A stretch of DNA of 64,000 nt from Rhodanobacter sp. (lineage in GTDB: Bacteria; Pseudomonadota; Gammaproteobacteria; Xanthomonadales; Rhodanobacteraceae), in contig SCSE01000080.1 of assembly GCA_004298015.1 (NCBI GenBank), forward strand, positions 20,980-84,979, in the 5' to 3' direction. A model generated the notes under the pieces. It saw only the letters and a list, made by a program, of their open reading frames with translations, made no database searches and was not told where the DNA came from. Of this stretch, positions 28,102 through 36,058 are shown piece by piece. Every line of letters starts with the position of its first letter. The first letter of the stretch is position 1. Position numbers and translations under genes: made by a program.

Positions 28102-30231
28102 TCAGCCGACGCCGATACGGCGCGCATCGATCACATTCGGCAACGCCTGCAGTTTGTCCAGCAAAGCGGACAGCTGCTCGAAGTCGCGCACCCGCAAGGT
28201 GAATCGCATTTCCACCTCGCCGGTTGCCGCGAACATCCGGCTGGTCGACGCGATGATCGGGGTGGCGGCATTGCTGATGACGGCGGTCACGTCTTTCTGC
28301 AGCCCCTTGCGGTCATAACTGCGCAGCTCGATCTCCACCTCATAGGCCTGCGCCGAGGCGGAGCCCCAGCTCACCTCGATCACCCGCTCCGGATCGCGTC
28401 GCGCCAGCCGCGCCAGGCTGGCGCAGTCGGCGCGATGCACCGAGACCCCGCGGCCACGGGTTACAAAGCCGCGCACCGGATCACCGGGCAGCGGCTGGCA
28501 GCAGCGCGCCAGGGTGGTCAGCAGGTTGCCGATGCCTTCGATGCTGAGCGCACCGCGATCGACGGTGGCGGCGCGCGGGCCGACGGCTGGTGGCGGCGAG
28601 GGCCTGGGGGCCTGCGGCTGCGCAGCCTCCTGCAGCACCCGGGCGATCTGCCCCGCGCTCACCTCGCCGAGCGCCAGCGCCACCAGCAGCTCGTCGTGGG
28701 TCTGCAGGTGGAAGTGCGCGGGCAGTTTTGCCAGCTCCGCCGCCGGCAATGCCAGTCGCTTCAGCTCACGCTCCAGCATGCTGCGGCCGGCGACGAGATT
28801 GGCGTCGTGGGCGATCCGGCGGAACCATGCGCGTACCTTGTCTTTCGCCCGCGACGTGTGCAGGTAGCCGTGATGCGGCGACAGCCAGTCGCGACTGGGC
28901 TCGCCCAGCTTGGTGGTGAGGATCTCGACCCGGTCGCCGCTGTGCGGCTGGAACGTCAGCGGCACGATACGACCATTGACCTTGGCGCCACGGCAGCGGT
29001 GGCCGACCTCGGTATGCACCAGATACGCAAAGTCCAGCACCGTCGCGCCACGCGCCAGGTCGAACACCTCGCCCTTGGGGGTCAGCAGGTAGACCCGGTC
29101 TTCCAGCAGTTCGGTCTGCAAATCGGCAGCCAGCGCGCTGTCATCCTCGCGCGGCTCCAGTAGCTTGCGCATCCAGGCGATCTTCGCCTCGAACTCAGCA
29201 TCACCGCTGCCGCCTTCCTTGTATCGCCAGTGCGCCGCCACGCCGAGCTCGTTGTCGCGATGCATCTGGCGGGTGCGAATCTGCACTTCGAGGGTCTTGC
29301 CGGCCGGCCCCAGCACCGCGGTGTGCAACGAGCGATAGCCATTCGGCTTGGGCCGGGCGATGTAGTCGTCGAATTCGCCCGGCAGATGCGTCCAGCGCGC
29401 ATGCACCACGCCCAATGCCGCGTAGCAATCGGTCACGTTGTCGACCAGCACGCGCACGGCGCGGATGTCGTACAGGTCGGAAAACTCCAGCGCCTTGCGC
29501 TGCATTTTCTTCCAGATCGAATAGATGTGCTTGGGCCGCCCGGCCAACTCGGCGTGCACACCTTCGGCCTGCAGCAGCTGGCCCAACTCGGCCAGCGATT
29601 CGCGGATGAATGCCTCGCGATCCGCGCGTCGCTCGTCGAGCAGCTTTGCGATGCGCTGATAGACGTCCGGTTGCAAGTAACGAAAAGCCAGATCCTCAAG
29701 CTCCCACTTCAGCTGCCAGATGCCGAGGCGATTCGCCAGCGGCGCATGGATGTCGCGGGTCAGGCGCGCCAGCTCCGCACTTTGCTGCGCCGGCCATGCG
29801 GCCGCGGCACGCATCCGTGCCAGCTGCCGCGTCAGCAGGACAAACACCACCCGCAGGTCGCGCACGATCGCCAGCAACAAACGGCGCAGGCCCTCGGCGG
29901 CACCCTCCGGCGGCGCGTGCCGCGCATGCAGCGCCCACACCTGTTCGGCAGCCTGCTGACCGGCCACCAGCCGTTGCAATTCGGCGGGCAGGCCAGAGCT
30001 CCTGGCCGCCCACAACGCGGAATCGGCACGCGCCAGTTCGAACCACAAGGCCGAGGCCTGGGTCTGCGCGTCACATCCAAGCATCGCGAGCAAGTCCAGC
30101 ACGTCGCAGCATTCGGCTTCGGGGATGGACAGCGATGCACACGCCTGCAGTGCCTCGTCAAGCATCGGCGGCACCTCGCCAGCACGCTCGCGCCACTGGC
30201 TCAGACGGGTGGATTTGACGGTGTCGACCAT
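28102..30231 (-). CDS. relA: Monofunctional (p)ppGpp synthetase RelA
   Basis: RelA makes (p)ppGpp on stalled ribosomes in the stringent response. The 709-aa protein has an N-terminal pseudo-hydrolase region without the HD metal motif, the synthetase with GRPKHIYSIWKKMQRK and EFDDYIARPKPNGYRSLHT (the EXDD signature of RelA rather than the RXKD of bifunctional SpoT), a TGS domain (VYLLTPKGEVFDLARGAT), a zinc-finger-like CCQPLPGDPVRGFVTRGRG and a C-terminal ACT domain. The ATG at 30231 is used over a TTG at 30252. It is divergent from a small exported-protein gene. Confidence 0.95.
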   Translation of the reverse strand: MVDTVKSTRLSQWRERAGEVPPMLDEALQACASLSIPEAECCDVLDLLAMLGCDAQTQASALWFELARADSALWAARSSGLPAELQRLVAGQQAAEQVWALHARHAPPEGAAEGLRRLLLAIVRDLRVVFVLLTRQLARMRAAAAWPAQQSAELARLTRDIHAPLANRLGIWQLKWELEDLAFRYLQPDVYQRIAKLLDERRADREAFIRESLAELGQLLQAEGVHAELAGRPKHIYSIWKKMQRKALEFSDLYDIRAVRVLVDNVTDCYAALGVVHARWTHLPGEFDDYIARPKPNGYRSLHTAVLGPAGKTLEVQIRTRQMHRDNELGVAAHWRYKEGGSGDAEFEAKIAWMRKLLEPREDDSALAADLQTELLEDRVYLLTPKGEVFDLARGATVLDFAYLVHTEVGHRCRGAKVNGRIVPLTFQPHSGDRVEILTTKLGEPSRDWLSPHHGYLHTSRAKDKVRAWFRRIAHDANLVAGRSMLERELKRLALPAAELAKLPAHFHLQTHDELLVALALGEVSAGQIARVLQEAAQPQAPRPSPPPAVGPRAATVDRGALSIEGIGNLLTTLARCCQPLPGDPVRGFVTRGRGVSVHRADCASLARLARRDPERVIEVSWGSASAQAYEVEIELRSYDRKGLQKDVTAVISNAATPIIASTSRMFAATGEVEMRFTLRVRDFEQLSALLDKLQALPNVIDARRIGVG

Positions 30232-30414
30232 GATCCGGCGGGTCCTGAACAAGCATCCATCTTAGCGGCAGCCCGCGTGTCTGCCGCGGCAATCGAGATC
30301 ATCACCGACGAATCACCGGCGCGAACGAGGTCGCGCGCTGCACCCAGGCTATGGCGTTGTAACCGCTTGACGCGCAAAATCACCGACCATCTGCCGCCAT
30401 CATGAAGGTCAGCC

Positions 30415-30900
30415 ATGCCGATCCACCCTCGCCACGTGATCCTGCCGCTATTGCTGGCACTGCCGCTGTACTTCACCGCGCTGCATGCCCAGCAAACGGC
30501 GGGACTGCAGCAGCGCATGAGCAGCGCCGACTTCAGGCAAGCCGGCCTGGACAAGCTCTCACCACAGCAGCTGGCGCATCTCGACCAGTGGCTGCAAAAG
30601 CATCAGCACGACAAGATCACCACGCGCGTGGTCGACAGCAGCGGCAAACCGGTGTTTTATGCCGGCGACAAAAAGCGCCATGCGATCGAGAGCCACATCG
30701 TCGGCCATTTCAGCGGCTGGCATGGCAACGACGAATTCACCCTGGCCAACGGCCAGGTGTGGCAACAGGTCGGCTCGGACCAACCGATGTGCATGAACGC
30801 CGACAATCCGGTGGTCAAGGTCAAGCCGAGCCTGTTCGGCAACTGGCTGATGTATGTGCACGGCTGCAACGACAACGTGCACGTCAAGCGTATCCGCTGA
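30415..30900 (+). CDS. Small exported protein of unknown function
   Basis: This 161-aa protein has a cleavable signal peptide (HVILPLLLALPLYFTALHAQ, likely cut after AxA). The mature part contains a helical LDKLSPQQLAHLDQWLQKHQ and then a beta-rich segment HIVGHFSGWHGNDEFTLANG with QVWQQVGSD. Similar small exported proteins occur in related bacteria. No function is known. It starts 183 bp from relA in the divergent direction and converges on hrpA with only 9 bp between the stops. Confidence 0.78.
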   Translation: MPIHPRHVILPLLLALPLYFTALHAQQTAGLQQRMSSADFRQAGLDKLSPQQLAHLDQWLQKHQHDKITTRVVDSSGKPVFYAGDKKRHAIESHIVGHFSGWHGNDEFTLANGQVWQQVGSDQPMCMNADNPVVKVKPSLFGNWLMYVHGCNDNVHVKRIR

Positions 30901-30909
30901 CCTCGACAT

Positions 30910-33900
30910 TCACGACAGCGCCGACAGTGCCCGGGCCAGCCGCTTGGCCGACACCGGCTCGGCCGTCTTAAGCTCCTGCGCGAACAGCGAGACGCGCCAC
31001 TCCTCGATCAGCCAGCGCAGCTCGGCGAGCGTTTCGGCCTCGGCGCCCGCGGCGCGATGCTGCAGATAAGCCCGCCAGTACGGCATCACCTGCAGCATGC
31101 GTTGCTGATCCTTTGACGGGTCCTGTCGCAAGCGCTCGGCGCGCAGCCGCATCGCCTTCAGGTAGCGTGGGTAATGCGCCAGCCGCGAGGGCGGCAGCTC
31201 GCGCAGGAAACCCGGCACCAGCAAGGCCTCCAGCTGTTCGTGCAGATCGTCGTAGCTGGCCCTGGCAAAACCCGGCAGTGGCGGCTGCAACCAGGACTTC
31301 GCCTCGGCCTGCGCCTCGATGATCGGTTCGGCCAGTTTCAGACGCTCGACGCCTGCGGCAAACAATTCGCGCGAACACTGCACACGCAGCCCCTCGAAAG
31401 CACCGGCCGTGCGCACGTCCAACTCATGCCGTTCGAGCAGGTCACCGAAACCGCCTTCGAGCAAGTCGTCGCGCAAGCCCTCCACGCCACCGAGCGGCGC
31501 ATATTTCAGCGCCAGCGGATGGCTGATCGGCAACCGGCGGCGTGCCTGCCTGGCATCGCTGGCCAAGGCATTGCGCAACAAGCGCAACACGCCCCGGCGA
31601 TGCGCCTCGAGCGCCTCGTCATGGCGCTCGAACACCCGCAAGGCCACCGCCTCGCCCAGATCGACCAGTGCGGGAAACGCCACCATGCCGCCGTCGGCGC
31701 GCACCTGCGGCGGAATTTCCTCGAAATCCCAACCGGTGACATTCTCACGGGTCAGCTCCACGTCGGTCTTGCGCGAGAAGGCTTCACGCGCCTTGCCCTC
31801 CCACTGCGCACGCAACGCCGGCAAGTCCCGGCCACTGGCCAGCGTCTTGCCCTGCGCATCGTCGCCTTCGTGCAAGCGATAGCGCATCAGGTAATGCGCA
31901 GGCAGTTCGACGGCGGCGAATTCAGCGAGACCGATGTCCACCCCCGTCGCACGCTTGAGAAACACCGCCAGGGCTTTCGCAAGCGGCTCGTCACGTGGTG
32001 CTTCGGCCTCGACGAAGGCCCGTGCAAAGTCCGGTGCCGGCACGAAGTTCCGACGCAGCGACTTCGGCAGGCCGCGGATCAGTTCGGCCACCTTCTCGCC
32101 CAGCAGACCGGGCACCAGCCATTCACACCGCGCTGCGGGCAAGGCGTTCAACATCGCCAGGGGAAGATGCACGGTCACGCCATCGGCCTCGTCCCCGGGC
32201 AGGAAACGGTATTCCAGCCGATAGCGCTGCCCCCCCAGTTCCAGCGTTGCCGGAAAGGCCTTGGCATCCAGGCCCGCACCACCGACCATCACGTCATCCA
32301 GCGACCAGCGCAGTGAAGCCTGCTCGGCGGGACGGGCCCTGCGATACCAGGCATCCAGCGCGCGTGTGCTGGCGATCTGCTCCGGCAGCTTGCCGACGAA
32401 GAAATCCACCAAATCGTCTTCGTGGCGGATCAAACCCTCGCGCCGCTGTTTCGCCTCGATGCCGCGCGCCTCCTCCAGCACGCGCTGGTTGGCACGCACG
32501 AAGTCGGCACGGGCATCGATGTCGCCGCGGGTCAGCGCCTCGCGCAGGAAGATCGCATGCGCCAGCGGCGGGTCCTGCGGCTGGAACGTCACCGCGCGTT
32601 TCTCCACCAGCACCAGGCCGAACAGGCTTACCTGCTCATAGGCGACCACCGCACCGCGCCTGGTCGACCAGTGCACACCGCGGCAATTGACCCGCAACAG
32701 ATGCGCCGCCTGCTGCTCGATCCACAGCGGCTCCACCCGCGCGTTCATCATCCCCCACACGCGCCCGCCGATATCCAGGATCTGCGCCGAGAAGACCCAC
32801 TTCGGCGGCAGCTTCGACAGCGCCGAGCCCGGAAACACCTGGAATTTTCGTTCGCGCGTGCTCTGGTAGACGCCTTTATCGTCCTTGCGCCCCACCTGGG
32901 TCGGCAGGCCGGCCAACAGGGAGCGATGGATCGCCTCGAAAAGGCGGTCCATCGCTCCCTGTTGATCAGCACCACGCTCTTCGCGTTCGCCCCCTCTCCC
33001 CTGCGGGGAGACGACCGCATGGATGCGGGAGGTAGAGCAATGCAGGGAGCGATTGCCGAGGGTTGGGGTGAGGGACGGGTGCTCGCGGGAAACCTTCTCG
33101 CCCTTGCTCTTCCGAACCTCTGCCGCGGCGGCGCGTGGGTTTTGGGACCGGACCGCCCCTTCTCCCCGCGAGGGAGAGGGGGCAGAGCCGGCAACATCCA
33201 GCTTCCAGCCAAGCTCATGTACCACCAGCAGCAACTGCCGATGCAACTCGCGCCATTCGCGCAGGCGCATGAAGCTGAGAAAATGTCGTGAGCACCAGTC
33301 ACGCAGCTTCGATTGGGTCAATTCCTCATGGGCATCGTGGTAGGCGCGCCACAGGTTCAGCACGCCGATGAAATCGGAGGTCGGATCGGCGAACTGCGCA
33401 TGCGCCGCGTCGGCCTGCTGACGCGCATCGGGCGGACGCTCGCGCGGGTCCTGCACGCTGAGAAAGCTGACGATGGTCAACACCTCGCGCAGGCTTTGTC
33501 GCTGTTCGGCCTCGACCAGCATCCGTGCCAGTTGCACGTCGATCGGCAGACGCGCCACGGTACGTCCGATCGCGGTGAGCTTGCGCGATTCGTCGATCGC
33601 GGAAATCTCGGCGAGGCGACGGTAGCCATCTGCCACCACGCGCGGATCGGGCGCATCCAGAAACGGGAACGCCTCTACATCGCCCAGCTGCAACGCCAGC
33701 ATGCGCAGGATCACATTGGCCAGCGACGAGCGCAGCAACTCGGGATCGGTATAGGCGACGCGAGCGGCGAAATCGGTTTCGTCGTAAAGGCGATAGCAGA
33801 CGCCGGGGCCGACGCGCCCGCAACGCCCCTTGCGCTGGTCTGCCGCCGCCTGCGAGATCGGCTCCACATGCAGTCGCTCGAGCTGGCTGCGCTGGCTGTA

Positions 33901-35115
33901 GCGCTTCACCCGCGCGGTGCCGGTGTCGATCACATAGCGGATGCGCGGCACCGTGAGCGAAGTCTCGGCCACATTGGTGGCCAGCACCACTCGGCGCTTG
34001 ATACCCGGCTTGAACACGCGATCCTGCTCGCCCGCCGAAAGCCGCGCATACAGCGGCATGATCTCGGTCTCGCGGTACTGCCGGCGTGACAACAGCAGGT
34101 GCGCGTCGCGAATCTCCCGCTCGCCGGGCAAGAAGATCAGCACATCGCCACGCGGGTCATCGTAGGTGATTTCATCCAGCACCGCAGCGATGTGCTCGGC
34201 ACTGCCCTGCTGCATGCTCCCGCGCTGGCTTTGTAGGAGCGCACCCTGTGCGCGATCGCTCTTCGTCGGGCTTGTAGCAAGAGCATCGCGCACAGGGTGC
34301 GCTCCTACAGCGTCATTCACGGGACGCCAGCGCAGCTCGACCGGGTGCGCACGGCCTTTCACCGAAACCACCGGTGCACCGTCGAAATGTTCGGCAAAGC
34401 GTGCGGTATCGATCGTCGCCGAGGTGACGATGATCTTCAGCTGCGGCCGCTTCAGCGCCAACTGCTTCAAGTAGCCAAGCAGGAAATCGATATTGAGGCT
34501 GCGCTCGTGCGCCTCGTCGATGATGATCGTGTCATACGCGCTGAGCCACGGATCGCCCTGCGTTTCGGCGAGCAGGATACCGTCGGTCATGAACTTGATC
34601 AGGCTGCGCTCGGAGACCTGGTCGTTGAAGCGCACCTGGAAACCGACGATCTCGCCCACCGGCGTACCCAGTTCCTCCGCCACCCGCCGCGCCACCGAAC
34701 GGGCGGCCAATCGACGCGGCTGGGTACAGCCGATCATGCCCGCTTCGCCACGGCCTGCGGCGAGGCACAGCTTTGGCAGTTGGGTGGTCTTGCCCGACCC
34801 GGTCTCGCCGGCGATCACCACCACCTGGTGCTGCTGGATCAGCTTGACGATTTCCTCGCCCCGCGCGCTGATCGGCAGCGACTGGTCCAGCCGGATCGGC
34901 GGTTTCGCCGCCTTGCGTGCCGCGCGCTTCGCCGCCGACCGCTCGATATCGGCCCCCAACGTGGCCAGCTTGCCTTCGTCGGGTCGGCGCGACAGCCCGC
35001 GCCAGCGACCCAGCAGGCGACCGAAGTCGCGGCTGGACACCGCATCGAGGCCCCGCCGCAGCGCGCGCAGCTGCGCATCGGCCGAAGGAGGTGAGGAAGC
35101 GTTCTTGTCGTTCAT
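30910..35115 (-). CDS. hrpA: ATP-dependent RNA helicase HrpA with two in-frame repeat insertions
   Basis: HrpA is a DEAH-box RNA helicase. The 1401-aa protein has Walker A GETGSGKTTQLPKL, the DEAH box TIIIDEAHERSLN, SATIDTARFAEHF, motif VI KGRCGRVGPGVCYRLY and a long HrpA-type C-terminal half. It is longer than the roughly 1300 aa usual for the family because of two extra segments. Residues ~269-295 are encoded by a REP inverted pair (34232-34309). Residues ~644-733 are encoded by a 195-bp element with terminal inverted repeats plus an adjoining inverted duplication (32915-33183). The frame stays open through both. Confidence 0.93.
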   Translation of the reverse strand: MNDKNASSPPSADAQLRALRRGLDAVSSRDFGRLLGRWRGLSRRPDEGKLATLGADIERSAAKRAARKAAKPPIRLDQSLPISARGEEIVKLIQQHQVVVIAGETGSGKTTQLPKLCLAAGRGEAGMIGCTQPRRLAARSVARRVAEELGTPVGEIVGFQVRFNDQVSERSLIKFMTDGILLAETQGDPWLSAYDTIIIDEAHERSLNIDFLLGYLKQLALKRPQLKIIVTSATIDTARFAEHFDGAPVVSVKGRAHPVELRWRPVNDAVGAHPVRDALATSPTKSDRAQGALLQSQRGSMQQGSAEHIAAVLDEITYDDPRGDVLIFLPGEREIRDAHLLLSRRQYRETEIMPLYARLSAGEQDRVFKPGIKRRVVLATNVAETSLTVPRIRYVIDTGTARVKRYSQRSQLERLHVEPISQAAADQRKGRCGRVGPGVCYRLYDETDFAARVAYTDPELLRSSLANVILRMLALQLGDVEAFPFLDAPDPRVVADGYRRLAEISAIDESRKLTAIGRTVARLPIDVQLARMLVEAEQRQSLREVLTIVSFLSVQDPRERPPDARQQADAAHAQFADPTSDFIGVLNLWRAYHDAHEELTQSKLRDWCSRHFLSFMRLREWRELHRQLLLVVHELGWKLDVAGSAPSPSRGEGAVRSQNPRAAAAEVRKSKGEKVSREHPSLTPTLGNRSLHCSTSRIHAVVSPQGRGGEREERGADQQGAMDRLFEAIHRSLLAGLPTQVGRKDDKGVYQSTRERKFQVFPGSALSKLPPKWVFSAQILDIGGRVWGMMNARVEPLWIEQQAAHLLRVNCRGVHWSTRRGAVVAYEQVSLFGLVLVEKRAVTFQPQDPPLAHAIFLREALTRGDIDARADFVRANQRVLEEARGIEAKQRREGLIRHEDDLVDFFVGKLPEQIASTRALDAWYRRARPAEQASLRWSLDDVMVGGAGLDAKAFPATLELGGQRYRLEYRFLPGDEADGVTVHLPLAMLNALPAARCEWLVPGLLGEKVAELIRGLPKSLRRNFVPAPDFARAFVEAEAPRDEPLAKALAVFLKRATGVDIGLAEFAAVELPAHYLMRYRLHEGDDAQGKTLASGRDLPALRAQWEGKAREAFSRKTDVELTRENVTGWDFEEIPPQVRADGGMVAFPALVDLGEAVALRVFERHDEALEAHRRGVLRLLRNALASDARQARRRLPISHPLALKYAPLGGVEGLRDDLLEGGFGDLLERHELDVRTAGAFEGLRVQCSRELFAAGVERLKLAEPIIEAQAEAKSWLQPPLPGFARASYDDLHEQLEALLVPGFLRELPPSRLAHYPRYLKAMRLRAERLRQDPSKDQQRMLQVMPYWRAYLQHRAAGAEAETLAELRWLIEEWRVSLFAQELKTAEPVSAKRLARALSALS
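32915..32963. repeat. 22-bp inverted duplication at the hrpA element junction
   Basis: AACAGGGAGCGATGGATCGC.. (32915-32936) and the reverse complement of 32942-32963 agree at 21 of 22 positions, with a 5-nt CGAAA loop. The left arm encodes the genuine HrpA AIHRSLLAGL segment. The right arm is an extra copy abutting the inserted element and would form a very stable cruciform or RNA hairpin. Confidence 0.8.
32989..33183. mobile_element. 195-bp MITE-like element inside hrpA
   Basis: The 23-bp ends GCCCCCTCTCCCCTGCGGGG.. (32989-33011) and 33161-33183 are inverted copies matching at 21 of 23 positions. The interior carries GGTTGGGGTGAGGGACGGG. Elements of this style yield peptide-like strings such as SPSRGEG and SLTPTL when translated and are recalled from many proteobacterial genomes as non-autonomous repeats. 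Here one reading frame is open, so it adds residues to HrpA instead of breaking it. Confidence 0.65.
34232..34309. repeat. REP inverted pair (BIME-like) inside hrpA
   Basis: TGTAGGAGCGCACCCTGTG.. (34232-34256, 25 bp) and its exact reverse complement (34285-34309) flank a 28-bp centre that itself extends the match (GCTCTT on both sides). The unit is 78 bp, exactly 26 codons, and lies in frame within hrpA. It belongs to the GTAGGAGCGCACC-type REP repeats recalled from pseudomonads and xanthomonads. Confidence 0.8.
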
Positions 35116-35137
35116 CAGCCGCGCATGATAACCGCTG

Positions 35138-35163
35138 CCCCGGCATGCCTTTGCATGCCGGGG
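35138..35163. other. Perfect hairpin in the hrpA leader
   Basis: CCCCGGCATGC (35138-35148) and GCATGCCGGGG (35153-35163) form an 11-bp stem around a 4-nt loop, 23 bp upstream of the hrpA ATG and just before the OxyR-like site. It could be a 5' mRNA structure of hrpA or a boundary between the divergent hrpA and dps units. There is no T-run for a classical terminator. Confidence 0.5.
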
Positions 35164-35176
35164 ATTCGGCAGTTCG

Positions 35177-35213
35177 ATAGCCGGCGACTATCGAACATAT
35201 CGGCACCATGCAT
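35177..35213 (+). promoter_or_regulatory. OxyR-type binding site upstream of dps
   Basis: The four OxyR tetranucleotides occur with exact 7-bp spacing: ATAG (35177), CTAT (35188), ATCG (35199, one mismatch) and GCAT (35210, two mismatches), against the consensus ATAG-N7-CTAT-N7-ATAG-N7-CTAT. The first half is also a perfect GTTCGATAG/CTATCGAAC palindrome. It lies about 70 bp upstream of the dps ATG, a position suited to peroxide activation. Confidence 0.72.
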
Positions 35214-35282
35214 TTCCAACCGACGCCCCGGAGGACTATCGTTTCCACACGGCATATCTTCCCCTGACTTGAGGAGCGACAC

Positions 35283-35750
35283 ATGGCCATTTCCATCGGC
35301 ATCGCCAAGAAGGATCGCGAGCAGGTTGCCAGGCAGCTGTCCAAGCTGCTGGCCGACACCTATTCGCTGTACCTGAAGACCCACAGTTTTCACTGGAATG
35401 TGACCGGCCCGCAGTTCAACAGCCTGCACCTGATGTTCGAAACCCAGTACAACGAGTTATGGCTGGCCGCCGACGAAGTCGCCGAGCGCATCCGCACACT
35501 CGACGTGGCCGCGCCTGGCTCGTACAGCCAGTTCGGCAAGCTCACCTCGATCAAGGAAGAGTCCGGCGTACCCGAGTGGAAGGAGATGGTGAAGCAACTG
35601 GTCGAAGGCCACGAGATCGCCGCACACACAGCCCGCGGCACCATCAAGGCCGCCGACAGCGCTGGCGACGAAGGCACCGCCGACCTGGTCACCGGTCGAC
35701 TGAAGGAGCACGAGAAGACCGCCTGGATGCTGCGCTCGCTGCTGAAGTGA
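35283..35750 (+). CDS. dps: Dps-family DNA-binding ferritin
   Basis: Dps forms dodecamers that oxidise and store iron with H2O2 and coat DNA during stress. The 155-aa protein contains the interfacial ferroxidase ligands in [17 protein letters not shown] and [19 protein letters not shown]. The N-terminal Lys/Arg-rich stretch ([11 protein letters not shown]) may contribute to DNA binding. GAGGAGCGACAC precedes the ATG. The upstream OxyR-like site predicts peroxide induction. REP-like repeats follow the stop. Confidence 0.95.
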   Translation: MAISIGIAKKDREQVARQLSKLLADTYSLYLKTHSFHWNVTGPQFNSLHLMFETQYNELWLAADEVAERIRTLDVAAPGSYSQFGKLTSIKEESGVPEWKEMVKQLVEGHEIAAHTARGTIKAADSAGDEGTADLVTGRLKEHEKTAWMLRSLLK

Positions 35751-35779
35751 TCACCCGCCCACGTAGGCGAATACGCCTC

Positions 35780-35854
35780 GCAGGGCGGACACCGCCCGCC
35801 GGGGTTCGTGTGCGACGTTCCGGAGTCGAGCGGCGGACAGTGTCCGCCCTACGC
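35780..35854. repeat. REP-like inverted pair after dps
   Basis: GCAGGGCGGACACCGCCC.. (35780-35800) and GGCGGACAGTGTCCGCCC.. (35832-35854) are inverted relatives separated by ~30 bp. The same family appears once at 18258 and as a pair at the right end of the window. Confidence 0.7.
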
Positions 35855-36006
35855 CGTTACTGAAGTAGATGCAGCCTGACGCAGGTCCCGACGCTGCAAA
35901 AGCCCTCGCTGATGTCCAGCACAACCGTGTATCGGCAGTCCCTGTCAAACCATCTCGGGTTGCGATCCCGTCATTCGCGAGTGAGCACAAGTGTCAGGCA
36001 AGCATT

Positions 36007-36023
36007 CCCCGGCAAAGCCGGGG
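36007..36023 (-). terminator. Terminator hairpin downstream of the MutS-like gene
   Basis: CCCCGGC-AAA-GCCGGGG is a perfect 7-bp GC stem with a 3-nt loop, 36 bp beyond the stop of the MutS-like gene on the minus strand. On the plus strand it is followed by CTTTC, so it might also stop dps read-through. Confidence 0.55.
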
Positions 36024-36058
36024 CTTTCACTGTCGCCGTCTCGTGGCAGACCAGGGCA

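Larger units (their letters stand above)
35751..36058. other. Intergenic region with REP pair and terminator
   Basis: This 308-bp gap between converging dps and the MutS-like gene contains the REP-like pair 35780-35854 and the hairpin 36007-36023. Short ORFs here translate the repeats and are not considered genes. Nothing else is seen. Confidence 0.6.

Noticed and set aside
35751..35990. Minus-strand ORF after dps ending RTVSALRR-like
   Set aside because: It simply reads through a REP-like pair; the same peptide string recurs at the other REP pair.
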